Origin: Hymenobacter caeli
Lineage (GTDB): Bacteria > Bacteroidota > Bacteroidia > Cytophagales > Hymenobacteraceae
DNA length: 64,000 nucleotides
Assembly (NCBI RefSeq): GCF_013294115.1
Contig: NZ_JABSNP010000001.1
Coordinates: forward strand, 186,001 to 250,000
Direction of reading: 5' to 3'
Positions within the stretch are counted from its first letter, which is position 1; each line of letters begins with the position of its first letter. The notes under the pieces are model-generated. The model worked only from the letters and a program-made list of their open reading frames with translations, did not search any database and was not told the origin of the DNA. Below, one piece after another: positions 55,226-62,649 of the stretch. A program made the translations under genes and the position numbers.

Positions 55226-56124
55226 GCCCAGCCGCCGCCCGGTCCTACCCGTGGTACTACGCCCCGCTGAACTGGCTGCTGCTGGGCCTGGCCCATTTGC
55301 CGCTGGGGGCCCTGTACGTGGTGGCCGACGGGCTGTATTTCCTGCTGGCCCACGGGCTGCGCTACCGAAGCCGGGTGGTACGCGAAAACCTGCGCAACTC
55401 CTTTCCCGAAAAGAGCGAGGCGGAAATCCAGCGCATCAGCCGGGCTTTCTACCGGCACTTCACCCAGCTGGTGGTCGAAATCCTGAAGCTGGCCGCCATC
55501 CAACCGGCCGAGCTGGCGCGGCGGGCCCGCTGGGTGAATCCCGAATTGATGGCGGGGGCCCTGGCCCGGCAGCGGCCCGTCATCACGCTGGGCTCGCACA
55601 TGGGCAACTGGGAGTGGATTTTGGGCAGCGGGGCCCTGGCCCTGCCCGGCGTAATGGCCGGCGTGTACAAGCCGTTCAAAAACCCGTTCGTGGAAGCCTT
55701 TATGCGGCGGGTGCGCACCCGCTTGGGGGCCGAGGCCGTGCCCATGCTGGCCACCCTGCGCTACCTGGTGCAGCACCGGCGCGGCGGCCGCAACATCAGC
55801 CTGCTCACCGACCAGGCCGCGGGCCCCGAAGACCGGCCCTACTGGACCACCTTTCTGCACCAGGACACCGGCTTCTACAGCAGCGCCGAGCGGCTGGCCG
55901 CGCAGTTCGACTGCGCCGTGCTCTACGTGGGCATCCGCCGGTTGCGGCGCGGCTACTACGAAATCAAATTCACCGAAATGCCAGACGCGGCGGCCGTAGC
56001 CGCCGCCCCGCCCGGGGCCTTTCCCATCACCGAAGCCTTTGCCCGGCAGCTGGAACGGGACATCCAGGCCTCGCCCGAACAATACCTCTGGACGCACCGC
56101 CGCTGGAAACACAAGCGGCGGTGA
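55222..56124 (+). CDS. Lipid A-type acyltransferase (LpxL/HtrB family)
   Basis: 300 residues from a GTG start overlapping the previous stop (GTGA). Adds an acyl chain to lipid A or a similar lipid at the inner membrane. An N-terminal membrane helix (LNWLLLGLAHLPLGALYVVADGLYFLLAHG) is followed by the catalytic HxxxxE motif in LGSHMGNWEWILGS. KNPFVEAFMRRVRTRLG and DQAAGPEDRPYWTTFL are further family segments. Confidence 0.93.
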   Translation: MSPAAARSYPWYYAPLNWLLLGLAHLPLGALYVVADGLYFLLAHGLRYRSRVVRENLRNSFPEKSEAEIQRISRAFYRHFTQLVVEILKLAAIQPAELARRARWVNPELMAGALARQRPVITLGSHMGNWEWILGSGALALPGVMAGVYKPFKNPFVEAFMRRVRTRLGAEAVPMLATLRYLVQHRRGGRNISLLTDQAAGPEDRPYWTTFLHQDTGFYSSAERLAAQFDCAVLYVGIRRLRRGYYEIKFTEMPDAAAVAAAPPGAFPITEAFARQLERDIQASPEQYLWTHRRWKHKRR

Positions 56125-56127
56125 ACC

Positions 56128-56209
56128 AATGGGTGAATGAGTGAGGGGGTGAATGGGTGAATGGCTTTACCGGCATTCACCCATTCACCCCCTCACTCAT
56201 TCACCCATT
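56128..56209. repeat. 36-base perfect palindrome of octad repeats
   Basis: 56128-56163 and 56174-56209 are perfect inverted copies around a 10-base loop. Each arm has period 8: CATTCACC, CATTCACC, CCCTCACT, CATTCACC, CATT. It sits between two convergent genes, 3 bases after the acyltransferase stop and 6 before the other stop, and has no T run, so it is not a classic terminator. Confidence 0.92.
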
Positions 56210-56215
56210 TATTAA

Positions 56216-56848
56216 TTACAGGTACTGCTCGATGTCGCCGGCCCCCTGGCGCACCAGCTCGAAGTCGTCGTTGGTGCAGTCGATGATGGTGCTGGGCACA
56301 TTGCCGCCGAAGCCGCCGTCGATTACCAGGTCCACCAGGGCGCGGTATTTTTCGAAAATAAGGTCCGGGTCGGTCACGTATTCTTCGAGGGTGTTTTCGT
56401 CGCTGCGCACCGAGGTGCTCACGATGGGGTTGCCGAACTCCTTCACCAGCTGGCGAATAATTTGGTTGTCGGGCACCCGGATGCCCACCGTTTTGCGCTT
56501 CACGCCGCCGTGGCGCGGGGCGTTGGCGCTGGCCTCGAAAATGAACGTGAAGGGCCCCGGCAAGGCTTTTTTGATAACCTTGTAGGTGGTGGTGGTGATG
56601 CCGTGGGCGTAGTCGCTGATGTGCGACAAGTCGTGGCAAATAAAGCTCAGGTTGGCTTTTTCGGGGTGCAGGCCCTTGATGCGGCAGACCCGTTCCACGG
56701 CTTTAGCGTTGGTCACGTCGCAGCCGATGCCGTACACCGTATCGGTGGGGTAGATGATGACGCCTCCCTTGCGAAGGACGTCCACGGCTTGCTGAATGCG
56801 GTTGGCGGGCGGGTTGTCGGGGTGAATGCGGAGCAGCGTGGCAGCCAT
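56216..56848 (-). CDS. L-threonylcarbamoyladenylate synthase (Sua5/YciO/YrdC family)
   Basis: 210 residues from the ATG at 56848; the frame is open to 57100, but the extra 84 residues overlap the divergent mltG region. Makes the activated intermediate for the t6A modification of tRNAs reading ANN codons, or is a YciO-type relative. Features: LRKGGVIIYPTDTVYGIGCDV, RVCRIKGLHPEKANLSFICHD, LPGPFTFIFEAS, VGIRVPDNQIIRQL and GNPIVSTSVRSDE. The variant short KGLHPEKANL segment is closer to YciO than to the TsaC group. Confidence 0.88.
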   Translation of the reverse strand: MAATLLRIHPDNPPANRIQQAVDVLRKGGVIIYPTDTVYGIGCDVTNAKAVERVCRIKGLHPEKANLSFICHDLSHISDYAHGITTTTYKVIKKALPGPFTFIFEASANAPRHGGVKRKTVGIRVPDNQIIRQLVKEFGNPIVSTSVRSDENTLEEYVTDPDLIFEKYRALVDLVIDGGFGGNVPSTIIDCTNDDFELVRQGAGDIEQYL

Positions 56849-57023
56849 ATTATTCGGAAGAGAGGGGAGAAGCGAACCGCGAAGGTTTAAAACGGGCGAA
56901 AAGTAAGCAGTAACTCCGTTTCGTGCCGCCATTGTTTTCGGGCCGGGCCGGCCGGCCGTGAAAAGGGCCGCCCGGCGGGTGCGTACTTTTGGGGCCGTCC
57001 TGCTGATTCTCCCCGCGCTTCCC

Positions 57024-58112
57024 ATGTCCGAACCTGTCAAACTGTCAAGCGTTGAGCGCCGCGACCTCTCGGTGCGCCGCCGCAACCGCAACGCCGCCAT
57101 CGTCTCTATTCTGGGCCTGGGCCTGGTGTGTTTTTCTTATTATTTCTACCAGGTTTTTTTTACGCCCAACATCGAAACCAAGGGCCAGTCCGTCTACGTG
57201 CTCGTGCACCGGGGCGAAACCTGGAAGGCCGTGCTCGACTCGGTAGACAAAACCCACACCGTGGTGGACCGCCTCTCGATGCACTTCGTGGCCCGGCTGA
57301 TGAAGTACGACCGGCCCGGGGCCGTGAAGCCCGGCCGCTACGAGCTGAAGGACGGCTACACCAACCGCCAGCTCATCGGCATTTTGCGGGCCGGGATTCA
57401 GTCGCCGCTCAAGCTCACTTTCGCCAACGTGCGCCTGCGCAGCGAGCTGGCCGCCAAGCTCTCGCACCAAATCGACGCCCGCCCCGCCCAAATCGACTCG
57501 TTGCTGAGCAGCCCGGACTATACGCGCAGCCTGGGCTTCGACACCACTACGGTGCTCACCATGTTCATTCCCAACACGTACCAGCTGTATTGGAACACCT
57601 CGGCCCCCAACCTCATGCAGCGCCTGAAGAAGGAGTACGAGAAGTTCTGGACGCCCGCCCGCGACGAAGCCCGCGAAAAGGAGCACCTCACCCGGGCCCA
57701 GGTGAGCACGCTGGCCAGCATCGTGGAGGCCGAGCAGCAGCAGCACGCCGACGAGCGCCCCCGCATCGCGGCCGTGTACCTCAACCGCCTCAAAAAAGGC
57801 ATGAAGCTGCAAGCCGACCCCACCGTGGTATACGCCAACCACGACTTCACCATCAAGCGCGTGCTGAACGTGCACCTGCAAAAAGACTCGCCCTACAACA
57901 CCTATAAATACGCCGGCCTGCCCCCGGGCCCCATCGACCTGCCCAGCATCGCCAGCATCGACGCCGTGCTGCACCCCGAGGAGAACAACTACCTGTACTT
58001 CTGCGCCAAAGATGACTTCAGCGGCTACCACGCCTTTGCCGTCAACGAAGCTGGCCACCTGCTAAACGCCCGCCGCTACCAAGCCGCGCTGAACCGGGCG
58101 GGAATACGGTGA
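57024..58112 (+). CDS. mltG: Endolytic murein transglycosylase
   Basis: 362 residues from the ATG at 57024; 56958 would add 22 residues unlike the family. A short cytoplasmic part, one membrane helix (IVSILGLGLVCFSYYFYQVFF), a LysM-like region, then the YceG catalytic domain with the Glu in LASIVEAEQQQHADERPRIAAVYLNRLKKGM and the segment LQADPTVVYA. It cuts growing glycan strands at the inner membrane. It diverges from the Sua5-like gene. Confidence 0.94.
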   Translation: MSEPVKLSSVERRDLSVRRRNRNAAIVSILGLGLVCFSYYFYQVFFTPNIETKGQSVYVLVHRGETWKAVLDSVDKTHTVVDRLSMHFVARLMKYDRPGAVKPGRYELKDGYTNRQLIGILRAGIQSPLKLTFANVRLRSELAAKLSHQIDARPAQIDSLLSSPDYTRSLGFDTTTVLTMFIPNTYQLYWNTSAPNLMQRLKKEYEKFWTPARDEAREKEHLTRAQVSTLASIVEAEQQQHADERPRIAAVYLNRLKKGMKLQADPTVVYANHDFTIKRVLNVHLQKDSPYNTYKYAGLPPGPIDLPSIASIDAVLHPEENNYLYFCAKDDFSGYHAFAVNEAGHLLNARRYQAALNRAGIR

Positions 58113-58150
58113 AGGGTTGAGTTTTGAGGGTTGAGTTTTAAGTTTTAGGG
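58113..58150 (+). repeat. Heptad-period array after mltG, left flank of the helix-bundle gene
   Basis: Steps of 7: GTTGAGT at 58116, TTTGAGG 58123, GTTGAGT 58130, TTTAAGT 58137, TTTAGGG 58144, starting right after the mltG stop. 58130-58142 is an exact inverted match to 58567-58579. Confidence 0.85.
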
Positions 58151-58173
58151 CAAACCGTCATTTTCTGGGCCGG

Positions 58174-58527
58174 ATGAAGATTGAAAATCCAATTGCTGAG
58201 CGCAGCTTCGCCTTTGCTTTGCAGGTTGTAGAGTTATACAAGTTGCTGAGCGCTGAACGGGAATTTGTGTTGTCAAAACAATTATTGCGGAGTGGTACCA
58301 GTATCGGGGCGAACGTCGCAGAGGCTTCCGCTGCCATATCAAAACGCGATTTTGCTGCTAAAATGTCCATTGCTTCAAAAGAGGCTCGGGAAACTCGGTA
58401 CTGGTTGCAGTTACTCACCCAAGGCGGGCTCACGCAACTGGATTTAGGCCCTGCTCTGAACGAAGCGAACCAACTCGTCAATATTTTAACCGCAATCGTA
58501 AAAACTGCGCAAGCTAATCTGCTGTAG
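58174..58527 (+). CDS. Four-helix-bundle protein of the S23/Avd-like family
   Basis: 117 residues. Matches the four-helix-bundle family known from proteins encoded inside 23S rRNA intervening sequences: NPIAERSFAFALQVVELYKLL, SKQLLRSGTSIGANVAEASAAISKRDFAAKMSIASKEARETRYWLQLL. The same fold is used by the Avd accessory protein of diversity-generating retroelements. No reverse transcriptase is near. The gene is visibly AT-richer than its neighbours and lies between two inverted heptad arrays, which suggests a recently acquired cassette. Confidence 0.9.
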   Translation: MKIENPIAERSFAFALQVVELYKLLSAEREFVLSKQLLRSGTSIGANVAEASAAISKRDFAAKMSIASKEARETRYWLQLLTQGGLTQLDLGPALNEANQLVNILTAIVKTAQANLL

Positions 58528-58550
58528 GCTGCACTGGTGGCCCCACCCGA

Positions 58551-58583
58551 AACTCAACACTTAGCCCTTAAAACTCAACATTT
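58551..58583 (+). repeat. Heptad-period array, right flank of the helix-bundle gene
   Basis: AACTCAA at 58551 and 58572 (21 apart), with CACTTAG and CCCTTAA in phase. In inverse orientation to the array at 58113-58150. It ends 3 bases before the TTG start of the thioesterase gene. Confidence 0.8.
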
Positions 58584-58586
58584 CTC

Positions 58587-58994
58587 TTGTTTTCCTCTGA
58601 CGCCCAAATTCGCGTGCGCTACGCCGAAACCGACCAGATGGGCTACGTCTATCATGGCAATTACGCGGCGTACTTCGAGGTGGCCCGCACCGAGGCGTTT
58701 CGGCAGTTGGGCATTTCGTATAAGGAAATGGAAGCGGCGGGCGTGGGGATGCCGGTGGGTGAGTTGCGCACCAAATTCCGCCGCCCGGCCCGCTACGACG
58801 ACCTGCTGACCGTGCGCCTGCTGCTGCGGAAACCCGCGCGGGGGGCCAGCGTGTTGTTCGAATACGAAGTGTACAACGAAGCCCGCGAGCTGCTCACCGA
58901 AGGCCACACGCTGATGGTGTTCGTGAAGCTGGCCAGCGGCCGGCCGGTGCCCGTGCCGGCCGACGTCGTTGACCGGCTGGCGCCGTATTTTTAA
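58587..58994 (+). CDS. Acyl-CoA thioesterase, hotdog fold (YbgC-like)
   Basis: 135 residues from a TTG start at 58587, with no ATG or GTG in frame nearby. The 4HBT signature is complete: RVRYAETDQMGYVYHGNYAAYFEVARTEAFR (catalytic Asp in ETDQMG), then FRRPARYDDLLTVRLLL and ELLTEGHTLMVFV. Hydrolyses acyl-CoA thioesters; linked in many bacteria with the envelope. TTG usage directly after a heptad array is unusual. Confidence 0.92.
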   Translation: MFSSDAQIRVRYAETDQMGYVYHGNYAAYFEVARTEAFRQLGISYKEMEAAGVGMPVGELRTKFRRPARYDDLLTVRLLLRKPARGASVLFEYEVYNEARELLTEGHTLMVFVKLASGRPVPVPADVVDRLAPYF

Positions 58995-58997
58995 AGT

Positions 58998-59078
58998 GTT
59001 GAATGCTGAGTGTTGGATGTTAAGTAATAAGCAAAGAATGCGTAGTGTTCACTTAAAACTCAACACTTAAACTCATAA
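58998..59078. repeat. Heptad-period arrays between the thioesterase and BrkB genes
   Basis: Left part: GTTGAAT 58998, GCTGAGT 59005, GTTGGAT 59012, GTTAAGT 59019. Right part, inverted type: CACTTAA 59050, AACTCAA 59057, CACTTAA 59064. The right part ends near the GTG start at 59084. The unit AACTCAA CACTTA is shared with 58551-58583. Confidence 0.8.
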
Positions 59079-59083
59079 TTTCC

Positions 59084-60064
59084 GTGAAAGCCCCTGCCCT
59101 CGTTCTGCGCCGCCGCACCCAGCTGCCCGACCTGCGCCGGCAGCGGCCGTACCGGCGCGTCATCGTGGGGCTGAAGCGGCTGCGGCTCTTCGGGGGCCGC
59201 GCCTCGCTCTACGACGTCATCGACCGGATGTTGCTCGAGCTGCGCCTCGACAGCCTGGAAAAGCGGGCCGCCTACATGGCCTTCAACCTCACGGTAGCCG
59301 TGTTTCCGACCATCATCTTCCTGTTCACGCTCATTCCCTACCTGCGCATCCCGAACCTGAGCGAGGACATTTTGCAGTTCCTGGCCGACTTTATGCCGCC
59401 CGAGCTGTACTCCGCCACGGCCTCAACCATTGAAGATATTGTGAATATCAAGCACGGGACCCTGCTTTCGTTCGGGTTCGGCACAGCGCTGGTGCTCAGC
59501 TCCAACGGCATTATGGCCCTGCTCGACGCGTTCGAGAAAAAATACCCTAGCTTTAAGCACCGCAGTTATATTCGCAAACGCCTCATCGCTATAGCTTTGA
59601 CTTTTATACTGGCGTTTATTCTGGTGTTGGCTATCGCGGGTATTTTCTTTGGTACCTACCTCATCGACGGGCTGGTGTTCTACGAAATCGTGCCCGAGCG
59701 CTACACCGACCTCGTGGTGTCGCTGGTGCGTTACGGCTCGCTGCTGGCGCTGTTTCTGAGTACGACGTGCGTGATTTACTACTTCGTGCCGCCCGTGCAC
59801 GACAAGTGGCCGCTGCTCTCGGCGGGGGCCGTGGTGGCCACGCTGCTCATCTTTCTGGTATCGTTCCTGTTCACGCTTTACGTGCGCATTTTCGATTCGT
59901 ACAACCATTTTTACGGGTCCATCGGGGCCCTGGTGGGCTTTATGGTGTGGCTGGAATTCGTGTGCATGACGCTCATTATCGGCTTTGAGGTGAACGTGAG
60001 CATGGACGCGGTGACGGGCCGGCTAAAAGGCGCTAAGAATGAGGCGTTAAAGCCGGCCGGCTAG
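59084..60064 (+). CDS. YihY/BrkB-family membrane protein
   Basis: 326 residues from a GTG start. About six membrane helices, e.g. AAYMAFNLTVAVFPTIIFLFTLIPYL, LIAIALTFILAFILVLAIAGIFFG, GSLLALFLSTTCVIYYFVPP and FMVWLEFVCMTLIIGFEVNV, the last two being YihY signatures. Earlier called RNase BN by mistake in the family; the transported or processed substrate is unknown. A basic N-terminal 40 residues precede the core. Confidence 0.9.
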   Translation: MKAPALVLRRRTQLPDLRRQRPYRRVIVGLKRLRLFGGRASLYDVIDRMLLELRLDSLEKRAAYMAFNLTVAVFPTIIFLFTLIPYLRIPNLSEDILQFLADFMPPELYSATASTIEDIVNIKHGTLLSFGFGTALVLSSNGIMALLDAFEKKYPSFKHRSYIRKRLIAIALTFILAFILVLAIAGIFFGTYLIDGLVFYEIVPERYTDLVVSLVRYGSLLALFLSTTCVIYYFVPPVHDKWPLLSAGAVVATLLIFLVSFLFTLYVRIFDSYNHFYGSIGALVGFMVWLEFVCMTLIIGFEVNVSMDAVTGRLKGAKNEALKPAG

Positions 60065-60172
60065 CGTCAGCGCGGCGGAATGGCGTTTTTTGGAGGAATT
60101 TTCTGTGGGGCCCGCGCTTAATTATGCATTGTTCACTACTTTTGCGGTCCCCGAACCACTCGGGGGCCCGCT

Positions 60173-60259
60173 AGAGAGGTGGCAGAGTGGTCGAATGCGA
60201 CGGTTTCGAAAACCGTTATACCGGCAACGGTATCGGGGGTTCGAATCCCCCCTTCTCTA
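60173..60259 (+). tRNA. tRNA-Ser, anticodon CGA
   Basis: Acceptor stem AGAGAGG pairs with CTTCTCT; T-arm GGGGG-TTCGAAT-CCCCC; anticodon arm ACGGT-TTCGAAA-ACCGT, with CGA at the anticodon; a long variable arm (ATACCG/CGGTAT) as expected for Ser. The base after the acceptor is A where Ser tRNAs usually have G; the U at 60172 could pair with it. CCA is not encoded. Confidence 0.95.
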
Positions 60260-60261
60260 CG

Positions 60262-60294
60262 AAAAGGCTTTTTCTACCGCAGAAAAAGCCTTTT
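60262..60294 (+). terminator. Hairpin terminator between the two tRNA-Ser genes
   Basis: Perfect 14-base arms (60262-60275 and 60281-60294) with a 5-base loop followed by T residues. Confidence 0.85.
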
Positions 60295-60333
60295 TTGCTG
60301 ATTGGCACCCGGCTTTGCAGGCTTTTCTTACCC

Positions 60334-60418
60334 AGAGAAGTGGCAGAGTGGTCGATTGCGGCGGTCTTGAAAACCGCTGACTGTAACAGGTCCGGGGGTT
60401 CGAATCCCTCCTTCTCTG
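60334..60418 (+). tRNA. tRNA-Ser, anticodon UGA
   Basis: Acceptor AGAGAAG pairs with CTTCTCT; anticodon arm GCGGT-CTTGAAA-ACCGC with TGA at the anticodon; long variable arm; T-arm with TTCGAAT; G as discriminator base. Very similar to the first tRNA in the acceptor and D-arm. Confidence 0.95.
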
Positions 60419-60442
60419 CAACGGCCGGTGCCAATGGCCAGC

Positions 60443-60475
60443 AGCCCCGCCTCCGCCCCGGAGACGGGGCTTTTT
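60443..60475 (+). terminator. Terminator after the second tRNA-Ser gene
   Basis: Outer arms 60443-60449 and 60465-60471, one C-A mismatch, inner arms 60451-60454 and 60460-60463, then TTTTT. Confidence 0.8.
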
Positions 60476-60598
60476 GGTGGGCATGGGCGGCGTCTGTCCC
60501 TGCCGGGCAACTCGGGGGGCAGCTCCTCCGTTTGGGCCGTTTATTGTTGTGTTTTTATCCCGCGTTATTGCTATCTATATTTTTACTAAACCCCTCCG

Positions 60599-61870
60599 AT
60601 GCTTCGGTTTCTTGTTCTTTTGCTGGCGCTTAGCGGCCTAAGCCTCGCGCCGGCCGCGGCCTACTCTGTGCTGACGCACCAGGCCAACGTCGATTCGTGC
60701 TGGAAGCGGTGCCTGGTGCCGGCCCTGGAGCGCCGCTTCCCCGGCTCCACTCCGGAGGACCTCGTAAAGGCCAAGGCCTACGCCTACGGCGGGGCCATCA
60801 TCCAAGACATGGGCTACTACCCGCTCGGGGCCGCCCTCTTCACCAACCTCACGCACTACGTGCGCTCGGGCGACTTCGTGCGCAACCTGCTCGACGGGGC
60901 CCAGAACCGCAACGAATACGCCTTTGCCCTCGGGGCCCTGGCCCACTACGCCGCCGACCTGCACGGCCACGCCGAGGGCACCAACCGCGCCATGCCCCTG
61001 GTCTACCCCGAGCTGAAGGCCAGGTACGGCAATGTTGTCACCTACGAGGAGGGCCCCAAGCAGCACAACCAGCTCGAATTTGCCTTCGACGTGACGCAGG
61101 TGGCCGCCGGCCGCTACCGCACCGAGGAGTACCACAACGCCATTGGCTTCGAAGTAGCCAAAGAGCTGCTGGAGCGGGCGTTCGAGAAAACCTACGGTCT
61201 GCCGCTGGGCAAGGTGTTCTTCAACACCGACGTGAGCGTGGCCACCTTTCGCTTTTCGGTGCAGCACGTCATTCCGCTGGCCTCGCGGGCGGCCTGGCAC
61301 TACCAAAAGAAGGAAATTCGGAAGTTGAACCCCGGCATCAAGCGGCGGGCCTTCGTGTACCACCAAAACCGCAAAGAGTACCGCGAGCGGTACGGCGGAC
61401 GCTACGAACGCCCCGGCTTCGGGGCACGGGTGCTGTCAACGTTCATCGGCATTCTGCCGAAAATCGGGCCCCTGAAGCCCTTCGCGTTCCGCCCGCCCAC
61501 GCCCGAAGCCATCAAAATATTTCGGGCCAGCTTCGCCAGCGTGGTCAAAGTGTACTGCGGCTTGCTGGGCGAGCAGGGCCCCCAAGTACCCGCCCTTATG
61601 CTGGCCAACGAGGATTTCGACACCGGCCACGCCACCCATTTCGGTGAGTACGGCTTGGCCGACAAAACTTACGGCGAGTGGGTGCGCAAGCTGGCCAAGG
61701 AAAAATTCGCCGGCCTCACGCCGCCCATGCGGACCAACATCCTGACCTTCTTTGCCGGGGGCCAGGCCGCCCCGGCCGACAAGGAGGAGCGGGAAGCCGA
61801 CAACCGCCGCGAAACCCAAGCGGCGCTGACGGAGCTGCGCGCCCTGCCCGGCGGAGCGGGGGAAAAATAA
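60599..61870 (+). CDS. Secreted zinc-dependent phospholipase C-like protein
   Basis: 423 residues with a signal peptide (ends APAAAYS near 22). The N-terminal region YSVLTHQANVDSCW and LGALAHYAADLHGHAEGTNRAMPLVYPELKARYG has the His-rich pattern of the zinc-dependent phospholipase C family (also S1/P1-nuclease-like fold). A C-terminal acidic, Ala-rich part ends in a Gly/Lys tail. The substrate is not shown; phosphate ester hydrolysis outside the cell is inferred. Confidence 0.85.
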   Translation: MLRFLVLLLALSGLSLAPAAAYSVLTHQANVDSCWKRCLVPALERRFPGSTPEDLVKAKAYAYGGAIIQDMGYYPLGAALFTNLTHYVRSGDFVRNLLDGAQNRNEYAFALGALAHYAADLHGHAEGTNRAMPLVYPELKARYGNVVTYEEGPKQHNQLEFAFDVTQVAAGRYRTEEYHNAIGFEVAKELLERAFEKTYGLPLGKVFFNTDVSVATFRFSVQHVIPLASRAAWHYQKKEIRKLNPGIKRRAFVYHQNRKEYRERYGGRYERPGFGARVLSTFIGILPKIGPLKPFAFRPPTPEAIKIFRASFASVVKVYCGLLGEQGPQVPALMLANEDFDTGHATHFGEYGLADKTYGEWVRKLAKEKFAGLTPPMRTNILTFFAGGQAAPADKEEREADNRRETQAALTELRALPGGAGEK

Positions 61871-62016
61871 GTGCTTGGTTGTTTAAATATTGAGACAGAT
61901 TCTAAATTAGAGAAATAGGACAACTTTTAGGTCGTTCGGATTGTCAGAAAGGGTAAGAGTTGCGTATCAGCTTTTGGCGCTACCGCAGCCGTTTCTACCT
62001 CTCTACGTTTATTCCG

Positions 62017-62649
62017 ATGAACCACGACCACACCCCCGAAGCCGACGGCTCCGCGGCCGACGGCTCGCGGCGGACGTTTGTGAAGCAAGCCGGGGGCCTG
62101 CTGGGCCTGGCCCTGGCCCCGCCGCTCACCGGCTTCGCCGAACGCTTCGCCGCCCCCGCCAAAACCCTGGCCGGCCCCACCGACCTCACGCTGCGCGTGA
62201 ACGGCACCGCCCGCACCCTGCGTGCCGAACCCCGCGTGACCCTGCTCGACGCGCTGCGCGAAAACCTCGACCTGACCGGCAGCAAGAAAGGCTGCGACCA
62301 CGGCCAGTGCGGGGCCTGCACCGTGCTCGTGGACGGCCGGCGCGTGAACGCCTGCCTGACGCTGGCCGTGATGGCCCAAGGCAAGGAGATAACCACCGTC
62401 GAGGGCCTGGCCCAGGGCGACCACCTGCACCCGATGCAGGAGGCGTTCATCAAGCACGACGGCTTCCAGTGCGGATACTGCACGCCGGGGCAGATTGTGT
62501 CGGCCGTGGCCTGCGTGAAAGAAGGGCACGCTACCTCCGACGACCAGTGCCGCGAGTGGATGAGCGGCAACCTGTGCCGCTGCGGCGCTTACCCCAACAT
62601 ACTGGCCGCCGTGCGCGAAGTGGCCCAGAAAGGAGGGGCGCAGGGATGA
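62017..62649 (+). CDS. Xanthine dehydrogenase-family iron-sulfur subunit, Tat-exported (PaoA-like)
   Basis: 210 residues from the ATG at 62017. A twin-arginine signal (SRRTFVKQAGGLLGLALAPP) leads to the periplasm. Two [2Fe-2S] clusters: the plant-type CDHGQCGACTVLVDGRRVNAC, and the helical one in CGYCTPGQIVSAVAC with CRCG later. It passes electrons from the Moco subunit to the FAD subunit. ATGA overlap with the next gene; the same order as the paoABC aldehyde oxidase operon. Confidence 0.93.
   Translation: MNHDHTPEADGSAADGSRRTFVKQAGGLLGLALAPPLTGFAERFAAPAKTLAGPTDLTLRVNGTARTLRAEPRVTLLDALRENLDLTGSKKGCDHGQCGACTVLVDGRRVNACLTLAVMAQGKEITTVEGLAQGDHLHPMQEAFIKHDGFQCGYCTPGQIVSAVACVKEGHATSDDQCREWMSGNLCRCGAYPNILAAVREVAQKGGAQG

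Noticed and set aside
61941..62645. Extension of the FAD subunit frame upstream
   Set aside because: It overlaps the iron-sulfur subunit in another frame; the product is Arg-rich and without a motif. The ATG at 62646 gives a complete protein.
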